Below are positions 43,373-51,783 of a stretch of 64,000 nucleotides of DNA, in pieces (the stretch's first letter is position 1; every line of letters starts with the position of its first letter). Source of the DNA: Gemmatimonadetes bacterium T265 (lineage in GTDB: Bacteria > Gemmatimonadota > Gemmatimonadetes > Gemmatimonadales > Gemmatimonadaceae). The stretch lies in contig BPUI01000001.1 of the NCBI GenBank assembly GCA_019973575.1, positions 1,156,342 through 1,220,341 of the forward strand, given 5' to 3'. A model generated the notes under the pieces. The model made no database searches. It was not told the origin of the DNA and worked only from the letters and a program-made list of their open reading frames with translations. The position numbers were made by a program, and so were the translations under genes.

Positions 43373-44813
43373 ATGCTGCTCACGATCACCACGACGCACC
43401 GGCCGGCGACGGACCTCGGCTACCTGCTGCACAAGAACCCGGCCCGCGCGCAGAGTGCGGAGCTGTCGTTCGGGCGCGCGCAGGTGTTCTACCCCGAGGC
43501 GTCGGACGCGCGCTGCACCGCCGCTCTGCTGCTCGACGTCGACCCGGTGGGCCTCGTGCGCAGCCGGCGCGGCCCGGACGGCGAGGGCGGGCTGCTCGCG
43601 CAGTACGTCAACGACCGGCCGTACGTCGCGTCATCGTTCCTGAGCGTCGCCATCGCCGACGCGTTCGGCACGGCGATGGGCGGCCGGAGCAAGGAGCGGC
43701 GCGAGCTCGCGGCCACGCCGATCCCGCTCACCGCACACCTCGCCGTCGTCCCCTGCCGCGGCGGCGAACCCCTGCTGCGTCGCCTGTTCGAGCCGCTCGG
43801 CTACGAAGTCGCGGCCGTGCCGCACGCGCTGGATGCGGAGCAGCCGGCGTGGGGCGAGAGTCGGTACTACACGGTCACGCCCACGGGCACGCTGCGGGTT
43901 GCCGAGCTGCTGGCGCACCTGTACGTGCTGATCCCCGTGCTCGACGACGAGAAGCACTACTGGGTGGGTCGGCGACGACGAGGTGGCGAAGCTGCTGCGC
44001 GTCGGCGAGGGGTGGCTGGCGTCGCATCCGGAGCGCGAACTGATCACGCGGCGCTACCTCAAGCACCGCACCTCGCTCGTGCGCGAGGCGGTCAGCCGCC
44101 TCGTGGCCGAGGAGGACCCCGACGCGGACGACGCGACGGCGGACGGCCTGGCCGGCGCCGACGGCGCGCCGCTCGTGCGCGACGCGGAGGAGGGCGCGCT
44201 CGAACGGCCGCTCAGCCTCCACACGCAGCGGTTGGCGATGGTGCTCGGCGTGCTGCGCGCGACGGGCGCGACGTCGGTCGTGGACCTCGGCTGCGGCGAG
44301 GGGCGGTTACTGCGGCTGCTGCTTGACGACCGGCAGTTCACGCGCGTCGTGGGTATGGACGTGTCGCACCGCGCGCTGGAAATCGCGGTGGACCGGCTCA
44401 AGCTCGACCGGATGCCGCCCAAGCAGCGCGAGCGGATCGAGCTCGTGCACGGGTCGCTCGTGTATCGCGACGCGCGGCTTGCCGGGTTCGACGCGGCGGC
44501 CGTGGTGGAAGTCATCGAGCACCTCGATCCGCCCCGGCTCGCCGCATTCGAGCGCGTGGCGTTCGAGTTCGCGCGACCGGGCACGGTGGTCGTGACGACG
44601 CCGAACGCCGAGTACAACGTGCGCTGGGAGACGCTGCCGGCCGGGCGGTTCCGGCACCGCGACCACCGGTTCGAGTGGACGCGGCCGGAGTTCGAGACGT
44701 GGGCGCGGGCCGTGGCGGAGCGGTTCGGCTACGCGGTGCGGTTCGCACCCGTCGGGCCCGTCGACGACGCGGTCGGCGCACCGACGCAGATGGGGATCTT
44801 CACGCGGGACTAA
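43373..44813 (+). pseudogene. hen1: Hen1 3'-terminal RNA ribose 2'-O-methyltransferase, frameshifted
   Basis: Bacterial Hen1 methylates the 3' end at a cleaved RNA before Pnkp reseals it. The N-terminal Pnkp-activating domain (TTTHRPATDLGYLLHKNPAR, then LLPVLDDEKHYWVG-like text ending DDEKHYWVG) is followed by a shift at about 43970 and then the methyltransferase: VVDLGCGEGRLLRLLLDDRQ (SAM), VVEVIEHLDPPRLAAFERVA (metal EVxEH) and RHRDHRFEWTRPEFE. A tandem GGGT duplication (TGGGTGGGTCGG) changes WVGDDEV into a broken frame. Domains are otherwise intact, so this is a recent mutation, an error or programmed shifting. Confidence 0.85.
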
Positions 44814-44832
44814 CAATCAACGGGGCGCGACG

Positions 44833-45816
44833 ATGGGTGCGAAGCACGTGACACAGGTCGACCGGACGATGCAGACCGTGCGCGGGACGCACCTGCTGAT
44901 TCCGACGGGCACGCAGGTGGTGTCGCGCGTCGAGGTGCGTGACGCGGCCGGCGCGGTCACCTGTCCGCTCGGCGCGGCCGGCGTGGTCGTGCGCGCGCCC
45001 GACGACGCGACGCACGCGTACCGCGTGCGCCTCCCCGACGGGCGCGAGGTCTCGCTCAAGCGCGCCGAGCTGAGCATCGCCAAGCACGGGCAGCGCGACG
45101 ACCTCGAGGCCGCGGCGGTGCTCGACGACCACGACCTGTACCGGCACGTGATCTACCGCTGCCTGCTCGGCTCGCACGCGTACGGGCTCGCGCACGCGAA
45201 CTCCGACACCGACCGGCGCGGCATTTACCTGCCGCCCGCCGCGCGGCACTGGTCGCTCTACGGCGTGCCCGAGCAGCTCGAGAACCGCGAGACCGACGAG
45301 GTCTACTGGGAGCTCCGGAAGTTCGTCGTGCTCGCCCTCAAGGCGAACCCGAACATCCTCGAGTGCCTCTACACGCCCCTCGTCGAGCACACGTCGCCGG
45401 TCGCGGACGCGCTGCTCGAGATGCGGTACCTGTTTCTCTCGAAGCTCATCTACCAGACCTACAACGGCTACGTCCTGAGCCAGTTCAAGCGCATGGAGCA
45501 GGACCTCCGCACCGCGGGCGCGATCAAGTGGAAGCACGCGATGCACCTCGTGCGGCTGCTCACCGCGGGGGTGACGGCGCTCTGCGAGGGGCACGTCCCC
45601 ATGCGCGTGGACGACGACCAGCGTACGCGCCTGCTCGCCATCAAGCGCGGCGAGGTCGCGTGGGCCGAGGTGGACGCGTGGCGTCTCGCACTCCACCGCG
45701 ACTTCGACCGCGCACTCGAGACGACGACCCTTCCCGACCGGCCCGACTACGCGCGCGCGAACGCGTTCCTCGTCTGGGCCCGGCGCCGCATGGTGACCGA
45801 CGATGACCACACCTGA
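44833..45816 (+). CDS. Predicted minimal nucleotidyltransferase (Pol-beta superfamily), first copy
   Basis: 327 residues. After an N-terminal KOW/SH3-like beta region (LIPTGTQVVSRVEVRDAAGA, LPDGREVSLKRAELSI) comes the nucleotidyltransferase signature YRCLLGSHAYGLAHANSDTD followed by RRG, i.e. GSxxxG and DxD near residues 113-126. Helical C-terminal text includes PNILECLYTPLVEHTSPVAD and AGAIKWKHAMHLVRLL. It belongs to the COG3541-like predicted nucleotidyltransferases known beside Hen1-Pnkp genes, which may add nucleotides to damaged RNA ends. It starts 19 bp after hen1 and overlaps the next gene by 14 bp. Confidence 0.82.
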   Translation: MGAKHVTQVDRTMQTVRGTHLLIPTGTQVVSRVEVRDAAGAVTCPLGAAGVVVRAPDDATHAYRVRLPDGREVSLKRAELSIAKHGQRDDLEAAAVLDDHDLYRHVIYRCLLGSHAYGLAHANSDTDRRGIYLPPAARHWSLYGVPEQLENRETDEVYWELRKFVVLALKANPNILECLYTPLVEHTSPVADALLEMRYLFLSKLIYQTYNGYVLSQFKRMEQDLRTAGAIKWKHAMHLVRLLTAGVTALCEGHVPMRVDDDQRTRLLAIKRGEVAWAEVDAWRLALHRDFDRALETTTLPDRPDYARANAFLVWARRRMVTDDDHT

Positions 45817-46597
45817 AACCATCACGACCGACCCGCGCGTGCGGGCCGAGGTGTCCGAACACCCGCACCCGCTGCTGTTCGCCACCGTGAGCGGGGCACA
45901 CCTGTACGGGTTCGCGTCGGCCGACTCGGACGTCGATCTGCGCGGGGCGCACGTCGCCCCGGTCGAGATGCTGACGGGGCTCGACCGCGTCGAGGAAACG
46001 GTGAAGCTGTCGCACGTGCGCGAGGGGCTCGAGGTCGACCTCGTGACGCACGAGGCGCGGAAGTTCTTGTCGCTCCTGCTGCGCAACAACGGCTATGTGC
46101 TGGAGCAGGTGACGTCGCCACTCGTCGTGCACACCACGCCCGCGCACGCGGAACTGGTCGCGCTCGCGCGCGGGTGCGTGACCCGCGCGTGCGTGCGGCA
46201 CTACCTCGGCTTCGCGCAGAACCAGTGGCAGCTCTTCGACAAAGAGCGGCCGCGGCGGGTGAAGCCGCTGCTGTACGTGTTCCGCGTCTTGCTCACCGGC
46301 ATCCACATGATGCGGACTGGGGAGGTGAATGCCAACCTGCTCGCGTGCGACGACGCGCTGAACGCGGGCGAGCGGCTGCCGTACGTCGACGCGCTCGTCG
46401 CGCGGAAGGTCGCGGGCGGCGAGCACGGCGCGCTCGGCGACGCGGATGTCAGCTTCTACGCGGGCGAGTACCGGCGCCTGCGTGCGTGGCTCGTCGAGGC
46501 CGCGGACCGGAGCACGTTGCCCGACGCGCCGACGTCGGGCGAGGCGATCAAGGACCTGCTGCGGCGCATCCGGCGCGCGGCGTCCGTGACCGCATAG
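45803..46597 (+). CDS. Predicted minimal nucleotidyltransferase, second copy
   Basis: 264 residues without the N-terminal beta region. The signature is LLFATVSGAHLYGFASADSD followed by VDLRG near residues 25-48; both DxD aspartates are present. KFLSLLLRNNGYVLEQVTSP and HYLGFAQNQWQLFDKERPRR follow. It overlaps the end of the first copy by 14 bp, so translation is coupled and the two may form a heterodimer or act on different ends. It is 29 bp before pnkp. Template-independent RNA tailing is inferred from fold and context. Confidence 0.82.
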   Translation: MTTPETITTDPRVRAEVSEHPHPLLFATVSGAHLYGFASADSDVDLRGAHVAPVEMLTGLDRVEETVKLSHVREGLEVDLVTHEARKFLSLLLRNNGYVLEQVTSPLVVHTTPAHAELVALARGCVTRACVRHYLGFAQNQWQLFDKERPRRVKPLLYVFRVLLTGIHMMRTGEVNANLLACDDALNAGERLPYVDALVARKVAGGEHGALGDADVSFYAGEYRRLRAWLVEAADRSTLPDAPTSGEAIKDLLRRIRRAASVTA

Positions 46598-46626
46598 CAG
46601 GACACGAATAGAGAACGGATCGACCC

Positions 46627-48495
46627 ATGACCCTGACCATCCCCGAACTCGCACTCGTCGTCCTCGTCGGCCCCTCGGGCTGCGGCAAGTCGACCTTCGC
46701 CCGCACGCACTTCGCCCCGTTCGAGACGCTGTCGTCCGACTTCTGCCGCGGCCTCGTCTCGAACGACGAGAACGACCAGAGCGCGACGAAGGCCGCCTTC
46801 GAGGTGCTCCACACCGTCGCGGCAAAGCGGCTCGAGCGCGGGCTGCTCACGGTCGTCGACGCGACCAACGTCCAGCCGGAGGCGCGCAAGCCGCTCGTCG
46901 AGCTCGCGCGCCGGTCCCACGTGCTACCCGTCGCCATCGTCTTCGACGTGCCCGAGCGGCTCTGCGAGGAGCGCAACCTGGAGCGCACGGACCGCACCTT
47001 CGGCCCGCACGTCATCCGCCAGCAGCGGAGTCAGATGCAGCGCTCGCTCCGCGGGCTCGGGCGCGAGGGCTTCCGGCACGTGCACGTGCTCAAGAGCGAG
47101 GCGGACATCGCGGCGGTCGCCATCGAGCGGCAGCCGCTCTGGAACAACAAGAAGCACGAGCACGGGCCGTTCGACCTGATCGGCGACGTACACGGCTGCG
47201 CGGACGAGCTGGAGGCGCTGCTCGCGCTGCTGGGCTACGTGCGCGATGGTGTACCTAACGAAACAGACGCGTACCACCACCCCGACGGCCGCAAGGCCAT
47301 CTTCCTCGGCGATCTCGTCGACCGCGGGCCGCGCGTGCCCGACGTGCTGCGCATCGCGATGGGGATGGTCGACGCCGGGACCGCGCTCGCCGTGCCCGGC
47401 AACCACGACCTCAAGCTCGTGCGCAAGCTGCGCGGCCGGGACGTGCAGATCACGCACGGCCTCGCCGACTCGCTCGCGCAGCTCGAGCACGAGACGCCCG
47501 AGTTCCGCGCGCGGGTCGCCGACTTCCTCGACGGGCTCGTCAGCCACTACGTGCTCGACGGCGCGCGGCTCGTCGTCGCGCACGCGGGGATGACGGAGGA
47601 GATGCAGGGGCGCGGGTCGGGCAAGGTGCGCGACTTCGCGCTCTACGGCGAGACCACGGGCGAGACCGACGACTTCGGGCTGCCGGTCCGGTACAACTGG
47701 GCCGCGGAGTACCGCGGGCCGGCGCACGTGGTGTACGGCCACACGCCCGTGCCCGAGCCCGAGTGGCTCAACCGCACGCTCAACGTCGACACGGGCGCCG
47801 TGTTCGGCGGGCGGCTGACCGCGCTCCGCTGGCCCGAGAAGGAGCTGGTCTCGGTGCCCGCCGCGCGCGTCTACGCGGAGCCGGCGCGGCCGTTCCTGCC
47901 TAACGATGAGGCGACGGCCGGGGACGGGCGCTCCGCGCAGCACCGCGACGACGACGTGGCGTCGGTCGCGGACCTCAAGCTGGCTCCGTTCCACGTGCTC
48001 GCCACCGAGGGCGCGGTGCACGCGGACAAGGACCACGCGTGGCACATGGGGCGCGCGGACGAGCTCTGTGCGGCGGACGACACCGGCGTGCTGTTCGCGA
48101 CCGCGCACCGCACCGTCGACCTCTCCGATCCCGCGACCGATTCCGAAGCCACCGCGTGGTGGGAGGCGATGACCGAGCGCGGCGGCGAGGGGATGGTGGT
48201 CAAGCCCCTGGCGTTCATCGCCCGTGGTCGTCGCGGGCTCGTGCAGCCCGCAGTCAAGTGCCGCGGGCGCGAGTACCTGCGCATCATCTACGGGCCGGAG
48301 TACACGCTGCCGGAGAACCTGGAGCGGCTGCGCGCGCGCGGGCTGCAGGCCAAGCGGTCGCTCGCGCTGCGCGAGTTCGCGTTAGGCATCGAGGGGCTGG
48401 AGCGCTTCGTCCGGCGCGAGCCGCTCCGCCGGGTGCACGAGTGCGTGTTCGGCGTGCTCGCGCTGGAGAGCGAGCCGGTAGACCCGCGGCTGTGA
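46627..48495 (+). CDS. pnkp: Polynucleotide kinase-phosphatase (Pnkp) lacking the front half of its ligase module
   Basis: 622 residues against about 850-870 for bacterial Pnkp. The kinase has P-loop LVGPSGCGKSTFARTH (residues 13-28). The phosphatase has DLIGDVHGCADELEALL, FLGDLVDRGPRV, VPGNHDLKL and VVAHAGMTEE. Around residue 425 (PFLPNDEATAGDG) the text jumps to LKLAPFHVLATEGAVHADKD, then EGMVVKPLAFIARGRRGLVQ and VKCRGREYLRIIYGPEYTLP, which are ligase motifs IV and V. The part with the nucleotidyl-accepting lysine (about 230 residues) is missing, in frame. Kinase and phosphatase should work; sealing should not. Confidence 0.88.
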   Translation: MTLTIPELALVVLVGPSGCGKSTFARTHFAPFETLSSDFCRGLVSNDENDQSATKAAFEVLHTVAAKRLERGLLTVVDATNVQPEARKPLVELARRSHVLPVAIVFDVPERLCEERNLERTDRTFGPHVIRQQRSQMQRSLRGLGREGFRHVHVLKSEADIAAVAIERQPLWNNKKHEHGPFDLIGDVHGCADELEALLALLGYVRDGVPNETDAYHHPDGRKAIFLGDLVDRGPRVPDVLRIAMGMVDAGTALAVPGNHDLKLVRKLRGRDVQITHGLADSLAQLEHETPEFRARVADFLDGLVSHYVLDGARLVVAHAGMTEEMQGRGSGKVRDFALYGETTGETDDFGLPVRYNWAAEYRGPAHVVYGHTPVPEPEWLNRTLNVDTGAVFGGRLTALRWPEKELVSVPAARVYAEPARPFLPNDEATAGDGRSAQHRDDDVASVADLKLAPFHVLATEGAVHADKDHAWHMGRADELCAADDTGVLFATAHRTVDLSDPATDSEATAWWEAMTERGGEGMVVKPLAFIARGRRGLVQPAVKCRGREYLRIIYGPEYTLPENLERLRARGLQAKRSLALREFALGIEGLERFVRREPLRRVHECVFGVLALESEPVDPRL

Positions 48496-50186
48496 GTCGG
48501 CGGCCGACGTTGGTGCGTCCCCTCTCGCCACGTGCCGCGGCGCTCGTCGCGACCCTGCACGCGCGGGCGGCGCTCCGCGAGCGGTGGCTGGGCCGCACGG
48601 ATGACCGCCTCGCCGCGCTCGCGGCGCTCCGGGACGAGGCCACGCCGGCGCTCGTGCCCGAGCTCCTCCCGCTCGTGTTCGGCGAGCGGGGGGCCGTGCG
48701 CGATGCCGCGGTCGCGTTGGTGGCGCGCGCCCTCGCGGCGGCGACGCCGGACGCCCTCCTCTGGCTCGATCCGGCGTGCCGGGGCGCCGGCTGGTGGCCG
48801 CCCGACGCGCAGACCGGCGGCTGGCGCGGGCTGACGCCGACCGACGTGGTGCAGCTCGACGTGCCCCGAGCGGACGCGGTCCCGGTCCTCGGAGTGGTGG
48901 GCTTCCACCCGTTCGGCCACGTCCGCGAGGCGGCGGTCGCACAGCTCGACCGCGTGGCCGATCCCGCGTCCGCGGTCGCGGCGGACGGGCGCGAGCTGCC
49001 GTTCCTGCTCATCCGCCGCAACGACTGGGTCGACGCCGTCGCGGCCCGGGCCGCGGCCACGCTCGAGCGCCGGGTGACCCCCGGACTGGCGACGGCGTGG
49101 CTCGCGTGGCTCCCGCTCCTGCGCCGGCTTGGGGCACACACGCGCCGCGATGCGGGCGCCCTCGCCGACCGCGTGCTCGCGATGCTCCGCGCGCCCGCGC
49201 AGCACCCGACCCTGCTCGCGCGCCTCACCGCTGGCGACCGCGACACGCGGCGCACGTGCGCGCGACTGCTCGCCGAGGCTGACCCGACGCCGGCCACGGC
49301 CGCGGCGTTCGTCTCGGCGGCGCTGCGCGATCCGGACCCAGTGGTGCGGCGCGAGGCCGTCACGGGCGCGCGCCGACACCTCGCGGTCGACGCGCTGACC
49401 GCGATGCTGCCGACTGCGCTCGCCGACCCGTACCCGCCCATGCGCCGCGACGCCCTCGTCGCGGCAGCCGAGCGGCTCGGGGAGCGTGCGACGCCGTGGC
49501 TGATGGCCGGGCTGCTCGACAGCGGACGCTCGGTGCGCGAGGTCGCCCAAGCCGAGGTCGCTCGGCGCGGCGTGTTGACCGACGTCGCCGGCCACTACCG
49601 GGGCGCGCTCGCGGCCGCGACGACGCCGGCCCACTTGGCCGTCGCCGCAGCGGGCGTGGGCGAGACCGGGCGCGCGGCGGACGCGCCCGCGCTCCTCCCC
49701 CTGCTCGCCCACGAGCGCCCCGCCGTGCGCCGGGCCGCAGCGCGCGCGCTCGGGCGCCTCGATGCCGCAGGCAACGGCGCGACGCTCCTGCGTCTGCTCC
49801 ACGACCCGTCGCGCGCGGTCACCCGCGCGGTGCGCGACGCCCTTCGCATGCACGCGGTGCGGCCCGATGCGGACGCCCTCGCGCACGTGCTGCACGGCGA
49901 TGCGCCCACCCACGGGCAGCTCGACGCGCTCGGACTCGCGGACGCGCTGTCGAAGTGGGACCGCCTCGCCGTGCTGCTCGATGCGCTCGGGTCGGGCGAG
50001 GCGCGCGTGCGGGACGACGCGCGGGGGCGGATCGCCGCGTGGCTCGCCCGGCCGAACGCGAGCTTCGCGCAGCCCGCGGCGGCGCAGCTTACGGCGCTCC
50101 GCGGATTGCTCGGGCGGCGCGCCAGCGCGCTCCCGCCGACGGTGGCGTCCGAGCTCGGCGCGGTCCTGGACTACTGGGTGCGGTGA
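48492..50186 (+). CDS. HEAT-repeat protein coupled to pnkp
   Basis: 564 residues of alpha-helical repeats with HEAT/PBS-lyase-type units, for example GHVREAAVAQLDRVADPASA, RDPDPVVRREAVTGARRHLA, DPYPPMRRDALVAAAERLGE and ERPAVRRAAARALGRLDAAG. No enzyme motif is seen. Its GTG overlaps the TGA of pnkp as GTGA, which ties it to the RNA-repair operon. Such scaffolds often bind proteins or nucleic acids, so it may hold the repair enzymes together or on RNA; that is inference. Confidence 0.78.
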   Translation: MSRRPTLVRPLSPRAAALVATLHARAALRERWLGRTDDRLAALAALRDEATPALVPELLPLVFGERGAVRDAAVALVARALAAATPDALLWLDPACRGAGWWPPDAQTGGWRGLTPTDVVQLDVPRADAVPVLGVVGFHPFGHVREAAVAQLDRVADPASAVAADGRELPFLLIRRNDWVDAVAARAAATLERRVTPGLATAWLAWLPLLRRLGAHTRRDAGALADRVLAMLRAPAQHPTLLARLTAGDRDTRRTCARLLAEADPTPATAAAFVSAALRDPDPVVRREAVTGARRHLAVDALTAMLPTALADPYPPMRRDALVAAAERLGERATPWLMAGLLDSGRSVREVAQAEVARRGVLTDVAGHYRGALAAATTPAHLAVAAAGVGETGRAADAPALLPLLAHERPAVRRAAARALGRLDAAGNGATLLRLLHDPSRAVTRAVRDALRMHAVRPDADALAHVLHGDAPTHGQLDALGLADALSKWDRLAVLLDALGSGEARVRDDARGRIAAWLARPNASFAQPAAAQLTALRGLLGRRASALPPTVASELGAVLDYWVR

Positions 50187-50468
50187 CCGTCGCGGACCGT
50201 GTCGGACCTCTGGTTCGCCGACGCGCGGCGCGGATGGCTCGTGGCGACCACCCGCCGCGGCGACTCGGCCCGGCACGCCGGCGCCGTGACGACGCATGCC
50301 TAACATTGCCTAACGACGGCCCGCGTCGCCCCCGAAGCTGCCCTGCCGCCGCGGCCGGGGCGTCCGGAGACGCCGGCCCCGCGCGCGGGCCGGGACGTAG
50401 GCGTCGGAGGCGCTCCGGCGGAGGGCGTCGTACCGGAACGTCACGACGGCGCCGAGCCCCGGCGCCAC
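50187..50468. other. Intergenic region after the RNA-repair locus
   Basis: About 280 bp between convergent units. It contains two GCCTAAC motifs 10 bp apart (50298 and 50308). A 34-codon frame (50199-50303) reads SDLWFADARRGWLVATT, reminiscent of a Ycf48/BNR repeat fragment, but it is too short to call. No terminator-like T-tract is visible. Confidence 0.4.
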
Positions 50469-51173
50469 TTAGGCAGTCCCGGTCGCGCCGCCGTCCGCCA
50501 GGTCAAGGTACCAGAGTAGTTGCACTTCGTCCGGCAGTTCCGGGTAGGCGAACCGGTGTGCCGCGCCGAGCACGCACGCCTGGCGCGCGTAGAACCGGCA
50601 CGCGGGCGCGTTCACGTTCTGCGTCTCGACCTCGAGTCGCCGCGCGCCGCGCGCCCGCGCCCACGCGCCCGCCGCGGCGAACAGGGCGCGCCCGACGCCC
50701 GCGCCGCGGTACGACGGCGCGACGCGCAGGTCCCAGAGCACGGCCAGGTCGCGGCGGCCTCCCAGCAGGTCCACGGCTGGGTCGGCGTGCACGACCACGG
50801 CCCCGCCCACGCGCGTGCCCGCCTGTGCGCCGCCGGCGTACGCGGCGAGCACGCCCCAGCGCGCGACCGCCGCGGCGCCGAAGCGGGTGATCCACCCCGA
50901 GGGGCCGCCGTCCACAGCGTCGTAGTCCTTCACGTACGGGCGCTCCACGGCGCGCGGCGCGAGCGCCAGCCCGCCGAGTCCGCCGCGCACCGGCGTGCAC
51001 GCGAGCACCTCGCGCACGACGAACGCAATGGACACGCGGGCGTACGCCGCGAGCGCCGCGGCGTCGGCCGGCGACTCGTCGACCACCGCCACCGGGCGGG
51101 CCGCCGGCCCGCCCGCCGGCCCGCCCGTCGCCACGTTAGGCACCTGCGGGCGGCGCGCCGGGACGTCCGTCAC
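50469..51173 (-). CDS. GNAT family N-acetyltransferase
   Basis: 234 residues. The GNAT core is LLGGRRDLAVLWDLRVAPSY, the acetyl-CoA loop YRGAGVGRALFAAAGAWARA, then LEVETQNVNAPACRFYARQA and ELPDEVQLLWYLDL. It resembles streptothricin-acetyltransferase-like GNATs (LRVAPSYRGAGVGRAL, ETQNVNAPACRFY). An N-terminal extension of about 20 residues precedes the fold. The GTG at 51173 overlaps the TGA of the upstream ATPase gene. Substrate unknown. Confidence 0.83.
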   Translation of the reverse strand: MTDVPARRPQVPNVATGGPAGGPAARPVAVVDESPADAAALAAYARVSIAFVVREVLACTPVRGGLGGLALAPRAVERPYVKDYDAVDGGPSGWITRFGAAAVARWGVLAAYAGGAQAGTRVGGAVVVHADPAVDLLGGRRDLAVLWDLRVAPSYRGAGVGRALFAAAGAWARARGARRLEVETQNVNAPACRFYARQACVLGAAHRFAYPELPDEVQLLWYLDLADGGATGTA

Positions 51174-51766
51174 CCGGGTGCGGGGCGGCCGAACGCGGGA
51201 GCGCGAACGCTGCGGCGATCCGCGCGCGCGGCATCGGGCGACAGCGCGGCGTTGTCCAGCCGAAGGTACCCGTCCAGCCAGCCGGGACGCGTCGCGAACT
51301 CGCCGGCCGAGTTGAGACGGTACCGTGCCTCGACGTCCAGCAGGTGCCGGCGCGAGGCGTCCAGGTCGCGCTTCGTTGGCTTCTCGGCGAGCCGGAACTC
51401 GGACGCGTTCCGCTCCAGCCGCACCGGGAGCGGCGCCTCGAGTTCGACGAGGTACACCGGACGGCCACGCGCGCTGAACGTGCCCGCCAGGCGCACGACG
51501 AACGCCGCGTCGCCCGGGTCGCCGAACGCCCACACGTACGTGAAAATCAGCCCCGGCAGGTCGCTCGCGGCGACCTCCTCGAAGATCCGGGTGCGGAACT
51601 CGGTGACGAGGTGCCCGTACGCGGGCGTGCCGTAGTCGAAGCAGCGGGTCACCACGTCGCTCGTGACGTGGTTGTGGAACAGGCGCAGCCCGGTCCGCCC
51701 GGCGAGCGCGTGCCCGACGGTCATCTTGCCCACGGCGGGCGGGCCCACGACGAAGACGAGCGGCAC
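51170..51766 (-). CDS. Small P-loop ATPase/kinase-like protein
   Basis: 198 residues with Walker A in VFVVGPPAVGKMTVGHALAG right at the N-terminus, then RLFHNHVTSDVVTRCFDYGT and LEAPLPVRLERNASEFRLAE, the layout of AAA_33/shikimate-kinase-like proteins that phosphorylate small molecules. The GTG at 51766 gives the P-loop at residue 8. It lies 17 bp after the HIT-GNAT gene and is coupled by GTGA to the downstream GNAT gene. Confidence 0.8.
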   Translation of the reverse strand: MPLVFVVGPPAVGKMTVGHALAGRTGLRLFHNHVTSDVVTRCFDYGTPAYGHLVTEFRTRIFEEVAASDLPGLIFTYVWAFGDPGDAAFVVRLAGTFSARGRPVYLVELEAPLPVRLERNASEFRLAEKPTKRDLDASRRHLLDVEARYRLNSAGEFATRPGWLDGYLRLDNAALSPDAARADRRSVRAPAFGRPAPG

Positions 51767-51783
51767 GTGTTGCGGGGAGTTTG

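Noticed and set aside
50199..50303. 34-codon frame resembling a Ycf48/BNR repeat
   Set aside because: Too short, no upstream ribosome site and no flanking repeats; may be a fragment but is not callable.
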